Shown: positions 35,767 through 45,820 of the stretch, piece after piece
Numbering within the stretch: position 1 is the first letter of the stretch
Layout: each line of letters begins with the position of its first letter
Assembly: GCF_902506165.1 (NCBI RefSeq)
Contig: NZ_LR733817.1
Location: 3,767,937 to 3,831,936, forward strand
Direction: 5' to 3'
Source: Bosea sp. 29B
GTDB taxonomy: Bacteria; Pseudomonadota; Alphaproteobacteria; Rhizobiales; Beijerinckiaceae
Length of the DNA stretch: 64,000 bases
The notes under the pieces: generated by a model
Seen by the model: the letters and a program-made list of their open reading frames with translations, nothing else
Told to the model about the DNA's origin: nothing
Databases searched by the model: none
Program-made: the position numbers and the translations under genes

Positions 35767-36192
35767 ATGAATGCCAACACCAGCAGCTTGTCCGCCATGG
35801 AGCTGCTCGAACGCATGTTCGCTGTGGAGATGCGTTTCCTGCAGCAGGACGAGGCCGATCTCGACCTGCTCGCGACCGCCTTCCATCCCGATGTCGTCGT
35901 GCATGAGCCGGCATCGCTGCCCTATGCCGGCGACTGGCGCGGGCTGGGCGGGATCGGACGCCTGTTCAGGACGATGCGCGAGATCTGGAGCGATCTCTCG
36001 GTCGATGGTCTGCAGCCGGCGAAGACCGGTGATACCGTCTTCATGAGCTGCACCTTGCGCCTCACCGCACGTATTAACGGCAGGACAATCACACAGCCTT
36101 TCGCGGAAGTGCTGCGTTTTGAGGACGGCCGGCTGATCGAGGGCACTCCTTTCTACTTCGATACGGCGGCGATCAGGGCTGCGCTGGCCTGA
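35767..36192 (+). CDS. NTF2-like/SnoaL family protein
   Basis: This 141-aa protein has a cone-fold pattern: AMELLERMFAVEMRFLQQDEADLDLLATAFHPDVVVHEPASLPYAGDWRGLGGI, then a beta part ending in FAEVLRFEDGRLIEGTPFYFDTAAI. Relatives include ketosteroid-isomerase-like and uncharacterised proteins. ATG 35767 is preceded by GAGG inside a very stable hairpin. It is convergent with the ABC exporter gene. Function unknown. Confidence 0.82.
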   Translation: MNANTSSLSAMELLERMFAVEMRFLQQDEADLDLLATAFHPDVVVHEPASLPYAGDWRGLGGIGRLFRTMREIWSDLSVDGLQPAKTGDTVFMSCTLRLTARINGRTITQPFAEVLRFEDGRLIEGTPFYFDTAAIRAALA

Positions 36193-36210
36193 GCCAGTCG
36201 GCGGAAGCTC

Positions 36211-37935
<1,725 letters not shown>

Positions 37936-38022
37936 GGCGTGCGGGCTTTAGCACGCGGCGCGGCGGCGAGCCATGAGCTGCGGGCGGGGCAGGGGCGGTC
38001 GCGGCGCCGGTCTCCCGGCAGT

Positions 38023-38943
38023 TCAGCGCGCGCTGGCTTGCCTGTGCCTCGCCGCTTCCCGGAATTCTCCGGGCGCCATGCCGAACTCGCGCCGGAACAT
38101 CCGGTTGAAATTGGCCTGATCGAGGAAACCCGACCTGAATGCGACCGAGCCGATCGCCGTCGCGGGCTCCGCCAGCAGGAGGTCGCCGGCATGTTGCAGC
38201 CGCGCGGCCCAGATCGCCGCAGCAACGCCCGCCGGCTCGTGCTCGAAGGCACGATAGAGCGAGGCGCGAGAACAGCCCAATGCGGTCGCCAGGGATTCGA
38301 CGGTCAGCTCCGGGTCGGCATGGCGCTGCGCGATCAACTGGCGGGTCGCGGCCAGAAGCGATGGCCGGTCGCACTCCATCGTGCGGGCAGCGTCGCCGGC
38401 AAGCGCGAGGCGCGCGAACCGGACGGCGATGTCGACGGCAGCGCTCCGCTCGTCGGCAGACAGCGCATTCATCTCGGTTGCGAGGGTGCGCAGATGGGAG
38501 ATCAGGAGTTTGACCGCGCCGCCTTGCGCCAGGCGCCCGACGTTCTGGCGGCCGGTGCTTCGCTGGAACACCACGCCGAGCTCCCGGTGCTCCAGCCAGT
38601 TCGCCCGGATCGGCCGCGAGAAATCGCTGACATAGACGTCACCTGCCCGGAGCAGCAGGCGATCATCGTCGAAACTCACCTCGGACCGGCCGTCCAGGAC
38701 AAGACCGACATAGATCTCATCGCCATTGTCGGCGCGACAGCGATGCTGCGAGCGCTCGACACGCACCTGCGTCGAGAAATGATCCCAGAATTCTCCAGCC
38801 TCGCCGGCAGCCCGCCTCAGCCGCGCATGAAAAGGCGTAGCCGCTTCGTCGCGCCTGTCGACCGCCATGCGCTTGAGCACGGTCTGCGACCAGAAACCGA
38901 GCGGGTCTTCCCGCTCGAGCCCGCTGGTCGAAATCTCCATCAT
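38023..38943 (-). CDS. AraC-family transcriptional regulator
   Basis: This 306-aa regulator has an N-terminal cupin-like sensor (ADNGDEIYVGLVLDGRSEVSFDDDRLLLRAGDVYVSDFSRPI, as in AraC_binding_2/FeaR-type proteins) and a C-terminal double helix-turn-helix (LTVESLATALGCSRASLYRAFE, then IGSVAFRSGFLDQANFNRMFRREFGMAPGEFRE). It lies between the ABC exporter (same strand, 87 bp away) and the divergent Inh-like gene. The ligand and target are not known. Confidence 0.9.
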   Translation of the reverse strand: MMEISTSGLEREDPLGFWSQTVLKRMAVDRRDEAATPFHARLRRAAGEAGEFWDHFSTQVRVERSQHRCRADNGDEIYVGLVLDGRSEVSFDDDRLLLRAGDVYVSDFSRPIRANWLEHRELGVVFQRSTGRQNVGRLAQGGAVKLLISHLRTLATEMNALSADERSAAVDIAVRFARLALAGDAARTMECDRPSLLAATRQLIAQRHADPELTVESLATALGCSRASLYRAFEHEPAGVAAAIWAARLQHAGDLLLAEPATAIGSVAFRSGFLDQANFNRMFRREFGMAPGEFREAARHRQASAR

Positions 38944-39157
38944 CTCAGCTTTGCGTCCTGGATCGAGGTTGGTCGTGCGCGCTGCTTGAGACGCGCCGGC
39001 TTGAAACCGATCAGCCGGGTATCCACGGCAGAATCAACGAATCCCAGCGAGATTGGCCTGCCTGAGACGACCGGACAAGCCGATACGAGACACTACGCCT
39101 AACAGTTCCTTGTGGCGGCAATTCACAGTGGAACCGGAATCTGCCGGAGGAGGGCGA

Positions 39158-39943
39158 GTGCCCAGCCTAAGCCGCTTGTCTGCAATGCTCTTCGCCCGGT
39201 TTGCGCGACATGTGGTCGTTGCTGCCGGCCTGACGCTTATCCTCGCCTCTCATCCCGCCTCGGCGCAATCGGGGCGGGGCGGTTCCTTCGCGGGCACCTG
39301 GTCTGTGCAGGTTGCGGACGCCTTCGGGAGCCGGCAGAGCTGCAGCATCGAGCTGACGGGGCCGGGCAGCATCATGGGGGCGCATCGCGCCAACCCTCGC
39401 GGCTGCGGATCAGCCCTCGTCAGCGTGTCGCGCTGGCAGGCACAGCGCGGCGGCATTTCGCTGAACGACATTTCCGATCGGCCGCTCATCATGCTGCGCT
39501 TCGGGCGGGGAGGGTTGTTCGGAGCCGACGAGGCCGGGCGTCCGATCCGGCTGACCGCCTCCGGGATGCAGTCCGGCTATGGGAGCGACTTGCCGTCATT
39601 CGGATCCGCACCGTTCTCTTCGGGATGCTCGGTCTATTACGGGCAGTCGCAGCGCTGCGCGGAGTCCAGGGACCTTGCAGCGCCGCGGCTCGCGCCGGGA
39701 CAGACCGCGACGGTCAGGATCGTCTATCCGTTCAACCTTCGCCAGTTCCCGTCTCTTGGAGCCCCGGCGCTGGCGCTCATCCCAGTCGATACCTGCATCG
39801 TCGCCGATTCCTGCGCGCGGCAGAGCGACGGAGCCGAGTGGTGCCGCATGCGCTGGTCGGGTCTCACCGGCTACGTCGTGAAGACCTTCGAGCGCGACGG
39901 GCGGCGCCGGATTCTCTTTTCGAACGGCTGCGGGCCCGGGTGA
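39158..39943 (+). CDS. Exported protein with AprI/Inh-like inhibitor domain and SH3-like domain
   Basis: This 261-aa protein starts at GTG 39158, supported by GGAGGAGGG 4 bases upstream; an ATG at 39185 is the alternative. A signal peptide follows (VVVAAGLTLILASHPASAQS). The first domain, FAGTWSVQVADAFGSRQSCSIELTG through ISLNDISDRPLIMLRFG, looks like the Inh/AprI beta-barrel inhibitor of serralysin metalloproteases. The second, ATVRIVYPFNLRQFPSLGAPALALIPVDTCIVADSCAR through GYVVKTF, is a bacterial SH3-like domain. Inhibition is inference; no serralysin gene is in the window. Confidence 0.65.
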   Translation: MPSLSRLSAMLFARFARHVVVAAGLTLILASHPASAQSGRGGSFAGTWSVQVADAFGSRQSCSIELTGPGSIMGAHRANPRGCGSALVSVSRWQAQRGGISLNDISDRPLIMLRFGRGGLFGADEAGRPIRLTASGMQSGYGSDLPSFGSAPFSSGCSVYYGQSQRCAESRDLAAPRLAPGQTATVRIVYPFNLRQFPSLGAPALALIPVDTCIVADSCARQSDGAEWCRMRWSGLTGYVVKTFERDGRRRILFSNGCGPG

Positions 39944-40172
39944 TGGTCGTGACGGTCCGGTCCCTTGGCGGCGATGTTCCATGCTGCTTGCGAAGGGGCG
40001 CCTTCGCCCGGTTCATCTGCGCTGCCGTCGCCTCTGCACCGGTGACGTCGATCCCGGCGCGAGCGGCATGGGTCTTTGCCGCTGGTCGACCGCAAGGCGC
40101 CGGTGGCGCAAGCCGGGCTCGACTGGCGCATCTCCAAGGAAACGCCCGCTTCTGAAGCGCCGGAAGGGGCGG

Positions 40173-42128
40173 TCAGCCGCCCAGCCGGTATTTCACGAAA
40201 CCCTCGCCGGCATCGCCGACCGGCTGCGCCTTCAGCGTCTCCGGCTTCTTGCTCACGGCGGCCGGAGCGGTCGGGAAGGTGACGTTGACGTTCGCCGGCA
40301 GCGGCTTCAGCGACCAGTTGTTGTCGGCTGCGGGGTTGATCGTCTTCTTCTCGATGATGAAGCGCACGATCACGTCGCGATTGAGGTCGGGCGCCTCCAG
40401 CAGCACCGTCGTCTTGGTGCCCGGGAAATTGCCGCCGCCAGAGGCGCGGTAGTTGTTGGTGACGACGATGAACTCGGCCTTTTCGTCGATCGGCTTGCCC
40501 TGAAAAGCGAGATCGACGATGCGATGGGCGTCGGGCACGACCAGCTTGCCGTCGCCGTCATAGCGCGAGGCTTGAGTCACGTCGATCTGGTAGGTGACGC
40601 CGTCGATCACGTCGAAATTGAAGGCCGGGAAGCCGGGATTGATCAGCGGCTGCTCCTCGGATTTCGCCACGTCGATACGATTGAAGATGCCGGCCGAGCG
40701 CTCCAGCCATTCGCGGATCTGCGCGCCGGTGACTTTCACGATCTGCACCGTGTTCGGGTAGAGATAGATATCGGCGACGTTCTTGATTGCGATCGGCCCG
40801 GCCGGAATGTCGGTGAAGAAGGCCGGCCCGGCGCGCCCGCCCGACTTGAACGGTGCCGCGGCCGAGAGGACGGGTAAGTCCTTGTGCGGCGTCTGCGCCA
40901 TCAGCGGCTTGGCATAGGCGATCTGCGCCTCCGCCACGATCTGCACCGACGGGTCGTCGGCGACGAGGGCGAAATAGCTGTTGATCGGGGCGCTCGTGGT
41001 GCCGACCGGCTCGCGCATATAGCTCAGCGTTGCCTCGTGGTCGGCCTTCACTGTCGCAAGCACGGCGGCTTCGACCTCCGCCTTCGGCACGATCTTGCGG
41101 TCGGGCGTGCGCTCATAGATCGGCTTGGGATCGACCTTGAAATCGGCGATGCGCCAGCGCCCGTCGCGCTTTTCCAGCTCCAGGTCGACGATGCCGACAT
41201 GCGAGCCCCAGAAGCCCGGCTGGCAGGCCGGCTTGCCGTGCAGTGAGCCCTTCTTGTTGTCGACGCCGGGAATGCCGTCGAAGGCCTTGCCGCCGGGGAA
41301 GACGAGGTGCTGGTGGCCGGTCAGCACGACGTCGATGCCGTCGAGCCTGGCGAGATGCAGCGCCGCATTCTCCTCGCCGCCCTTGCGCTCGCCGCCGGCG
41401 ATGCCGGAATGGCAGAGCGCGATGGTGAGGTCGGGATGTGCGAGCGCGATCTCCGGCAGGTACTTTTGCGCGGCGTCGACGATGTCGGTCGCCGTCACCT
41501 TGCGGTCGAGATTGCCCTTGTCCCACTGCATGATCTGCGGCGGCACGAAGCCGATCACCGCGATGTTGAGGACATGCCTCGTCCCGGCCTCGTCCTCGAA
41601 GCTCTGCTCGAAGATGCGCCAGGGCTCGATCAGCGTGCCGCCGCCGACCCGGTCGACATTGGCGCAGACGATCGGGAACTCGGCGCGGGCGAGGCCGTGC
41701 TCGAGGAATTCCAGCCCGTAGTTGAACTCGTGATTGCCGAGCGTGCCGCACTGATAGGGCAGGGCGTTCATCGCGGCGATCATCGGATGGGTCTCGCCGG
41801 CCTTCAGCCCCTTCTTGTAGGCGACGAAATCGCCGAGCGAGGAGCCCTGCAGGAAGTCGCCATTGTCGAAGAGCAGGCTGTTCTTCGCCTCAGCCTGGGC
41901 GGCCTTGATCAGGTTCGCGGTCTTGGCGAGGCCGACCGTGTCGTCGGGCGCGTCACGGAAGTAGTCGTAAGGCACGACGTTGACATGGAGGTCGCTGGTC
42001 TCCAGCAGCCGGAGCTTGAGCTTGGCTGGGGCCTGCGCTGCCAACGGTGTGGCCAGCGCTCCCGCCGCGGCGATGGCGGCCCCGGCCTTGAGCGTGTCAC
42101 GGCGGCTGAAACGGGGGGCGCGGTCCAT
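40173..42128 (-). CDS. cpdB: 2',3'-cyclic-nucleotide 2'-phosphodiesterase/3'-nucleotidase (CpdB type)
   Basis: This 651-aa periplasmic enzyme removes phosphate from 2',3'-cyclic and 3'-nucleotides. It has a twin-arginine signal (FSRRDTLKAGAAIAAAGAL, cleavage near AAQA). The metallophosphatase domain has ETSDLHVNVVPYDYF, FDNGDFLQGS, GTLGNHEFNYG, ALCHSGI and TGHQHLVFPG. A C-terminal 5'-nucleotidase domain ends with VVTNNYRASGGGNFPG. AGGAG lies 7 bases before the ATG. It stands alone, with about 230 bp of apparently gene-free DNA downstream. Confidence 0.93.
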   Translation of the reverse strand: MDRAPRFSRRDTLKAGAAIAAAGALATPLAAQAPAKLKLRLLETSDLHVNVVPYDYFRDAPDDTVGLAKTANLIKAAQAEAKNSLLFDNGDFLQGSSLGDFVAYKKGLKAGETHPMIAAMNALPYQCGTLGNHEFNYGLEFLEHGLARAEFPIVCANVDRVGGGTLIEPWRIFEQSFEDEAGTRHVLNIAVIGFVPPQIMQWDKGNLDRKVTATDIVDAAQKYLPEIALAHPDLTIALCHSGIAGGERKGGEENAALHLARLDGIDVVLTGHQHLVFPGGKAFDGIPGVDNKKGSLHGKPACQPGFWGSHVGIVDLELEKRDGRWRIADFKVDPKPIYERTPDRKIVPKAEVEAAVLATVKADHEATLSYMREPVGTTSAPINSYFALVADDPSVQIVAEAQIAYAKPLMAQTPHKDLPVLSAAAPFKSGGRAGPAFFTDIPAGPIAIKNVADIYLYPNTVQIVKVTGAQIREWLERSAGIFNRIDVAKSEEQPLINPGFPAFNFDVIDGVTYQIDVTQASRYDGDGKLVVPDAHRIVDLAFQGKPIDEKAEFIVVTNNYRASGGGNFPGTKTTVLLEAPDLNRDVIVRFIIEKKTINPAADNNWSLKPLPANVNVTFPTAPAAVSKKPETLKAQPVGDAGEGFVKYRLGG

Positions 42129-42213
42129 CGTCGGCTCCTGAAGCGAGGTGCTGCGAGAGACGCTAGCACCATGACAGGACCGTGACACCGGGGAAGATGG
42201 GGGTGCAGCCGTC

Positions 42214-42313
42214 ATGCTCGGGCTTGACCCGAGCATCTCAAGCCGAAGGAGGCTCCAATCAGCGCCTTCTCGTCATGAGATTCTCGGATCTGCGCTTCGC
42301 TCCATCCGAGAAT
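42214..42313. repeat. Two palindromes between the cpdB and hydratase genes
   Basis: ATGCTCGGG (42214-42222) pairs with CCCGAGCAT (42228-42236). ATTCTCGGAT (42280-42289) pairs with ATCCGAGAAT (42304-42313). These are the modules of 28153-28241 in swapped order. Confidence 0.75.
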
Positions 42314-42323
42314 GACGCGAGTG

Positions 42324-43157
42324 TTACCGGCTCACGCCCTCCATCCGCACTCGCCCGTCGGCGCCCTCGGTCCAGGCGGCGATGGTGCCGTCCGGGAGCC
42401 GCTTCGCCTTCACCTGGAACGCTTCGCCGGCGATCAGCGGGGCGAGCCCGCGATAGTCGAGCCGGATCGGTTCGCCGCCGGAGAGGGTGGCGATGATGTT
42501 CATGATCAGCGTCGCCTGGATCGGCCCATGCACGATGAGCCCGGCATAGCCCTCGACGCCGGTGACATAAGGCTGGTCGTAATGAATGCGGTGGCCGTTG
42601 AAGGTGAGCGCCGAATAGCGGAACAGCAGCACCGGGTCTGCCTCGACCGTCCAGGTCAGGTCGGCCGGGCGCGGCTCGGCAGCCGCAGCCGGCGGCTCGG
42701 AGCTCGGCTGGGTCGCCTCGCGATAGACGATGTTGTGCCGCTCGCGCAGCGCGACGCCACGAGCCGTGACGAGCTCATGGTCGACCGCGACGAAGCAGAG
42801 CGGACCGGTGCGGCCGTCCTTGTAGGAGACGTCGCTGATAGCCGATCGGCGGATGACCTCGTCGCCGGCTCGCAAGGGCGCGATCGTCTCGATCCGCCCG
42901 CCCGCCCACATCCGCCGCGGCAGGGGGACCGGCGGCAGGAATTTGCCCTTGGCTGCGTGCCCGTCCGGTCCGAGCGCCGCCATCGGCGAGATCGGCGGCG
43001 CGAGGCACCAATGCAGGGCGAGCGGCGCTTCGCCTTGTGGGTAGGGCGCCAGGTGAGGAGAGAACGTCGCCTCGTAGCTGGCGACGAGCCGCGACGTAAT
43101 CAGGTCGGATGCCTGTTCAGTCCTGCCGATCCAGGATTTCAGATGGTCGATGTTCAC
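42324..43157 (-). CDS. FAS1-like dehydratase/MaoC-family acyl-CoA hydratase (mesaconyl-C4-CoA hydratase-like)
   Basis: This 277-aa protein has a first hot-dog domain with HWCLAPPISPMAALGPDG, LPRRMWAGGRIE and VSYKDGRTG. A second domain has the catalytic-type FRYSALTFNGHRIHYDQPYVTGVEGYAGLIVHGP, the hydratase-2 motif. This layout matches mesaconyl-C4-CoA and related hydratases. It lies downstream of an acyl-CoA dehydrogenase and a CoA transferase on the same strand, but a repeat-filled 131-bp gap separates it from them. The exact substrate is inference. Confidence 0.85.
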   Translation of the reverse strand: MNIDHLKSWIGRTEQASDLITSRLVASYEATFSPHLAPYPQGEAPLALHWCLAPPISPMAALGPDGHAAKGKFLPPVPLPRRMWAGGRIETIAPLRAGDEVIRRSAISDVSYKDGRTGPLCFVAVDHELVTARGVALRERHNIVYREATQPSSEPPAAAAEPRPADLTWTVEADPVLLFRYSALTFNGHRIHYDQPYVTGVEGYAGLIVHGPIQATLIMNIIATLSGGEPIRLDYRGLAPLIAGEAFQVKAKRLPDGTIAAWTEGADGRVRMEGVSR

Positions 43158-43187
43158 TCGCTCGTCCTTGGTTCCACATTCCGAGTC

Positions 43188-43274
43188 ATCCCGGGCGACC
43201 GTAGGGAGACCCGGGATCCATTCCGGAACGGTTCAGGCATGGGTCCCGGGTCTGCGCTGCGCTTCGCCCGGGAC
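43188..43274. repeat. Palindromes between acyl-CoA dehydrogenase and hydratase genes
   Basis: ATCCCGGG (43188-43195) pairs with CCCGGGAT (43210-43217), and GTCCCGGG (43243-43250) pairs with CCCGGGAC (43267-43274). The element lies inside an apparent operon and resembles 33937-34041. Confidence 0.7.
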
Positions 43275-43288
43275 GACCAAATGAAGGG

Positions 43289-44452
43289 TTAGTACGACCT
43301 CGGCATGCCGAGGACATGCTCGGCGAGATAGGACAGGATCAGGTTGGTCGAGATCGGGGCGACCTGGTAGAGCCGCGTCTCCCTGAATTTGCGCTCGATG
43401 TCGTACTCCTCGGCGAAGCCGAAGCCGCCATGGGTCTGGATGCAGGCATTCGCCGCCTCGAAGGAGGCGTCGGCCGCCAGCAGCTTGGCCATGTTGGCCT
43501 CGGCGCCCGGGTTCTCCCCGGCCTCGTAGAGGGAGATCGCCTCGCGGACCATCAGTTCGGCCGCGCGCATATTGGCGTAGGCCCTCGCGATCGGGAACTG
43601 GATGCCCTGGTTCTGGCCGATCGGCCGGCCGAAGACCTGGCGCTCCCTGGCGTAGTTCGAGGCCTTGTCGATGAACCATTTGGCGTCGCCGACGCATTCG
43701 GCCGCGATCAGGATGCGCTCGGCGTTCATGCCGGAGAGGATGTAGCGGAAGCCCTTGCCCTCCTCGCCGACGAGGTTGGCCGCCGGGACCTTGACGTTGT
43801 CGAAGAAGACCTCGGTAGTGGCGTGGTTCATCATCGTGCGGATCGGCCGGATGGTGAGGCCATTCTCGAGCGCCTCGCGCATGTCGAGGATGAAGACCGA
43901 GAGCCCGTCGGTGCGCTTTTGCACCTGGTCGCGCGGCGTGGTCCGGGCGAGCAGCAGCATCAGGTCCGATTGCGCAGCTCGGCTGGTCCAGATCTTCTGG
44001 CCGTTGACGACGTAGTGGTCGCCCTCGCGCCGGGCGGTGGTGCGCAAAGCGGTGGTGTCGGTGCCGCTGGTCGGCTCGGTGACGCCAAAGGCCTGCAACC
44101 TCAGCTCGCCTGAGGCGATCCCGGGCAGATAGCGCTGCTTCTGCTCGGCGCTGCCATGGCGCAGCACCGTGCCCATCACATACATCTGGGCATGGCAGGC
44201 GCCGCCATTGCAGCCCTGGCGCTGGATCTCCTCCATGATCGCCGCCGCGGCCAAAAGGGTCAGGCCCGCCCCGCCATACTCTTCCGGGATCAACGCCGAG
44301 AGGAAGCCGCTTTCGGTGAGCGCCGTGACGAACTCGGCGGGATAGGCCATCTCGCGGTCGAGCTTGCGCCAGTACTCGCCGGGGAAGTCGGCGCAGAGCC
44401 TTGCCACCGCCTCGCGGATGTCGGTGTGATCGTTGGCTGTCGTCATGCTCAT
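43289..44452 (-). CDS. Acyl-CoA dehydrogenase family protein
   Basis: This 387-aa flavoenzyme introduces a double bond alpha-beta to the CoA thioester and passes electrons to ETF. Motifs include IPEEYGGAGLTLLAAAAIMEEI, QAFGVTEPTSGTDTTALRTTARREGDHYVVNGQKIWTSRA, the FAD segment and the C-terminal QTHGGFGFAEEYDIERKFRETRLYQVAPISTNLILSYLAEHVLG. The usual catalytic Glu aligns with the stretch around EEYDIER. ATG 44452 begins one base after the CoA-transferase stop; a second ATG two codons in (44446) is also possible. It is the middle gene of a three-step CoA module. Confidence 0.92.
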   Translation of the reverse strand: MSMTTANDHTDIREAVARLCADFPGEYWRKLDREMAYPAEFVTALTESGFLSALIPEEYGGAGLTLLAAAAIMEEIQRQGCNGGACHAQMYVMGTVLRHGSAEQKQRYLPGIASGELRLQAFGVTEPTSGTDTTALRTTARREGDHYVVNGQKIWTSRAAQSDLMLLLARTTPRDQVQKRTDGLSVFILDMREALENGLTIRPIRTMMNHATTEVFFDNVKVPAANLVGEEGKGFRYILSGMNAERILIAAECVGDAKWFIDKASNYARERQVFGRPIGQNQGIQFPIARAYANMRAAELMVREAISLYEAGENPGAEANMAKLLAADASFEAANACIQTHGGFGFAEEYDIERKFRETRLYQVAPISTNLILSYLAEHVLGMPRSY

Positions 44453-44453
44453 C

Positions 44454-45596
44454 TCAGGCTGATCGCGCCGCCTTTGCCGCGAATTCGCGGCGCAACGCTT
44501 CATCATGTTCACCGAGGCCAGGTGGCGCCCGCATCGGCACGCGCTGGCCGTCGACCAGCACCGGCGGCGCCAGCACTTCGATAGGGCCGTTCGGAGTCGG
44601 GACGGGCAGGGCGGTCGCAGCCGGATGGGCGATCAGATCGGCCATCGTCGAGACCGTGCCATAGGCGATGCGGGCCGCATCGAGCCCGGCCGCCGTCTCG
44701 GCGTAAGAGCGGGTGATCAGGATCGCCTGGATCGCGGCATCGAGGCCAGGGCGGTTGCGCACGCGCAGCACATTGCTGGCGAAGCGTGGATCTTCGAGCA
44801 GGCCGGCATCGCCCAGCACATCGCGGGCCAAAATCTGCCATTCGCGCTCGCTCTGGATCGAGATCAGCACCTCGGCATCGGCGAGGCGGAAGACGCCATA
44901 GGGCGCGATCGAGGGATGGGCGAGGCCGAGCCGCGGCGGCTCGATCCCGCCATAGCGCCGCGTCAGATAGGGCACGTTCATCAGGTCGGCGATGGTGTCG
45001 AACAGCGAGAGCTGGATGCGCGAGCCTTCGCCGGTACGACCACGCCGGATCAAGGCCTCCAGGATCGCGGCATAGGCGGCGTTGCCGGTGGCGATGTCGG
45101 CGATGGAGATGCCGATCCGCGTTGGGCCGGAGTCAGGGCTGCCGGTGACGGCGGCAAGGCCGGCTTCGGCCTGGATCAGCAGGTCATAGGCCTTCTTGGT
45201 GTAGTGCGGCGTGCCCGGTGCATAGCCGGAGATGTCGCAGGTGATCAGCTTGCGGTGGCGCTGGCGCAACGCCTCGCTGCCGATGCCCAGCCGGTCGGTG
45301 GCGCCGGGCGCGAAGTTCTGGATGAAGACGTCGGCCTCAGCCAGCATCGCCTCGACTAAAGTGAGGTCTGTCTTGTCCTTGAGGTCGACCCGGCAGGATT
45401 CCTTGCCGCGGTTGATCCAGACGAAATAGGAGGAAAGCCCTCCGGCATAATCGTCATAGCCGCGCGAGAAATCGCCTTCCTCGCGCTCCAGCTTGATGAC
45501 GCGGGCGCCGGCATCGGCGAGCCGGCAGCTCGCCAGCGGAGCAGCCACCGCCTGCTCCAGCGCCACCACCAGGATTCCATCGAGAGCATTGGTCAT
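44454..45596 (-). CDS. CaiB/BaiF family (class III) CoA transferase
   Basis: This 380-aa enzyme moves CoA from a donor such as succinyl-CoA to a carboxylic acid. It has MTNALDGILVVALEQAVAAPLASCRLADAGARVIKLER, the RGKESCRVDLKD motif, DVFIQNFAPGATDRLGIG (with the catalytic-type Asp further on in YDLLIQAEAGL) and RIGISIADIATG. It starts the minus-strand operon with the acyl-CoA dehydrogenase (1 bp after its stop) and the hydratase. It is divergent from the ABC importer, so the acid it activates may be the imported one. Confidence 0.92.
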   Translation of the reverse strand: MTNALDGILVVALEQAVAAPLASCRLADAGARVIKLEREEGDFSRGYDDYAGGLSSYFVWINRGKESCRVDLKDKTDLTLVEAMLAEADVFIQNFAPGATDRLGIGSEALRQRHRKLITCDISGYAPGTPHYTKKAYDLLIQAEAGLAAVTGSPDSGPTRIGISIADIATGNAAYAAILEALIRRGRTGEGSRIQLSLFDTIADLMNVPYLTRRYGGIEPPRLGLAHPSIAPYGVFRLADAEVLISIQSEREWQILARDVLGDAGLLEDPRFASNVLRVRNRPGLDAAIQAILITRSYAETAAGLDAARIAYGTVSTMADLIAHPAATALPVPTPNGPIEVLAPPVLVDGQRVPMRAPPGLGEHDEALRREFAAKAARSA

Positions 45597-45820
45597 CAGT
45601 CAGTCGTGCGCCTTCCGTTCCGCGCGAGAGATCGTTGTCGGCCTGATGAAGTCAAATAGCGTTTCGCGATGGCTGCCATAGCGCCTGCTCCATAGAAAAA
45701 CCCTATGGCCTTCATCGCTTTATCCTTCTTGTCCGACTGCTGGCTCTATGCGCCCCTTTTCGCCGGACGAGGCGCCGCTCAAGAGCGCCCGATGTCATGC
45801 GAGGTTCAGGGAGGATGCTC

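Noticed and set aside
39944..40172. 229-bp gap after the Inh-like gene considered for a small gene or RNA
   Set aside because: No frame has a ribosome binding site and no stable symmetric structure or known RNA motif was seen.
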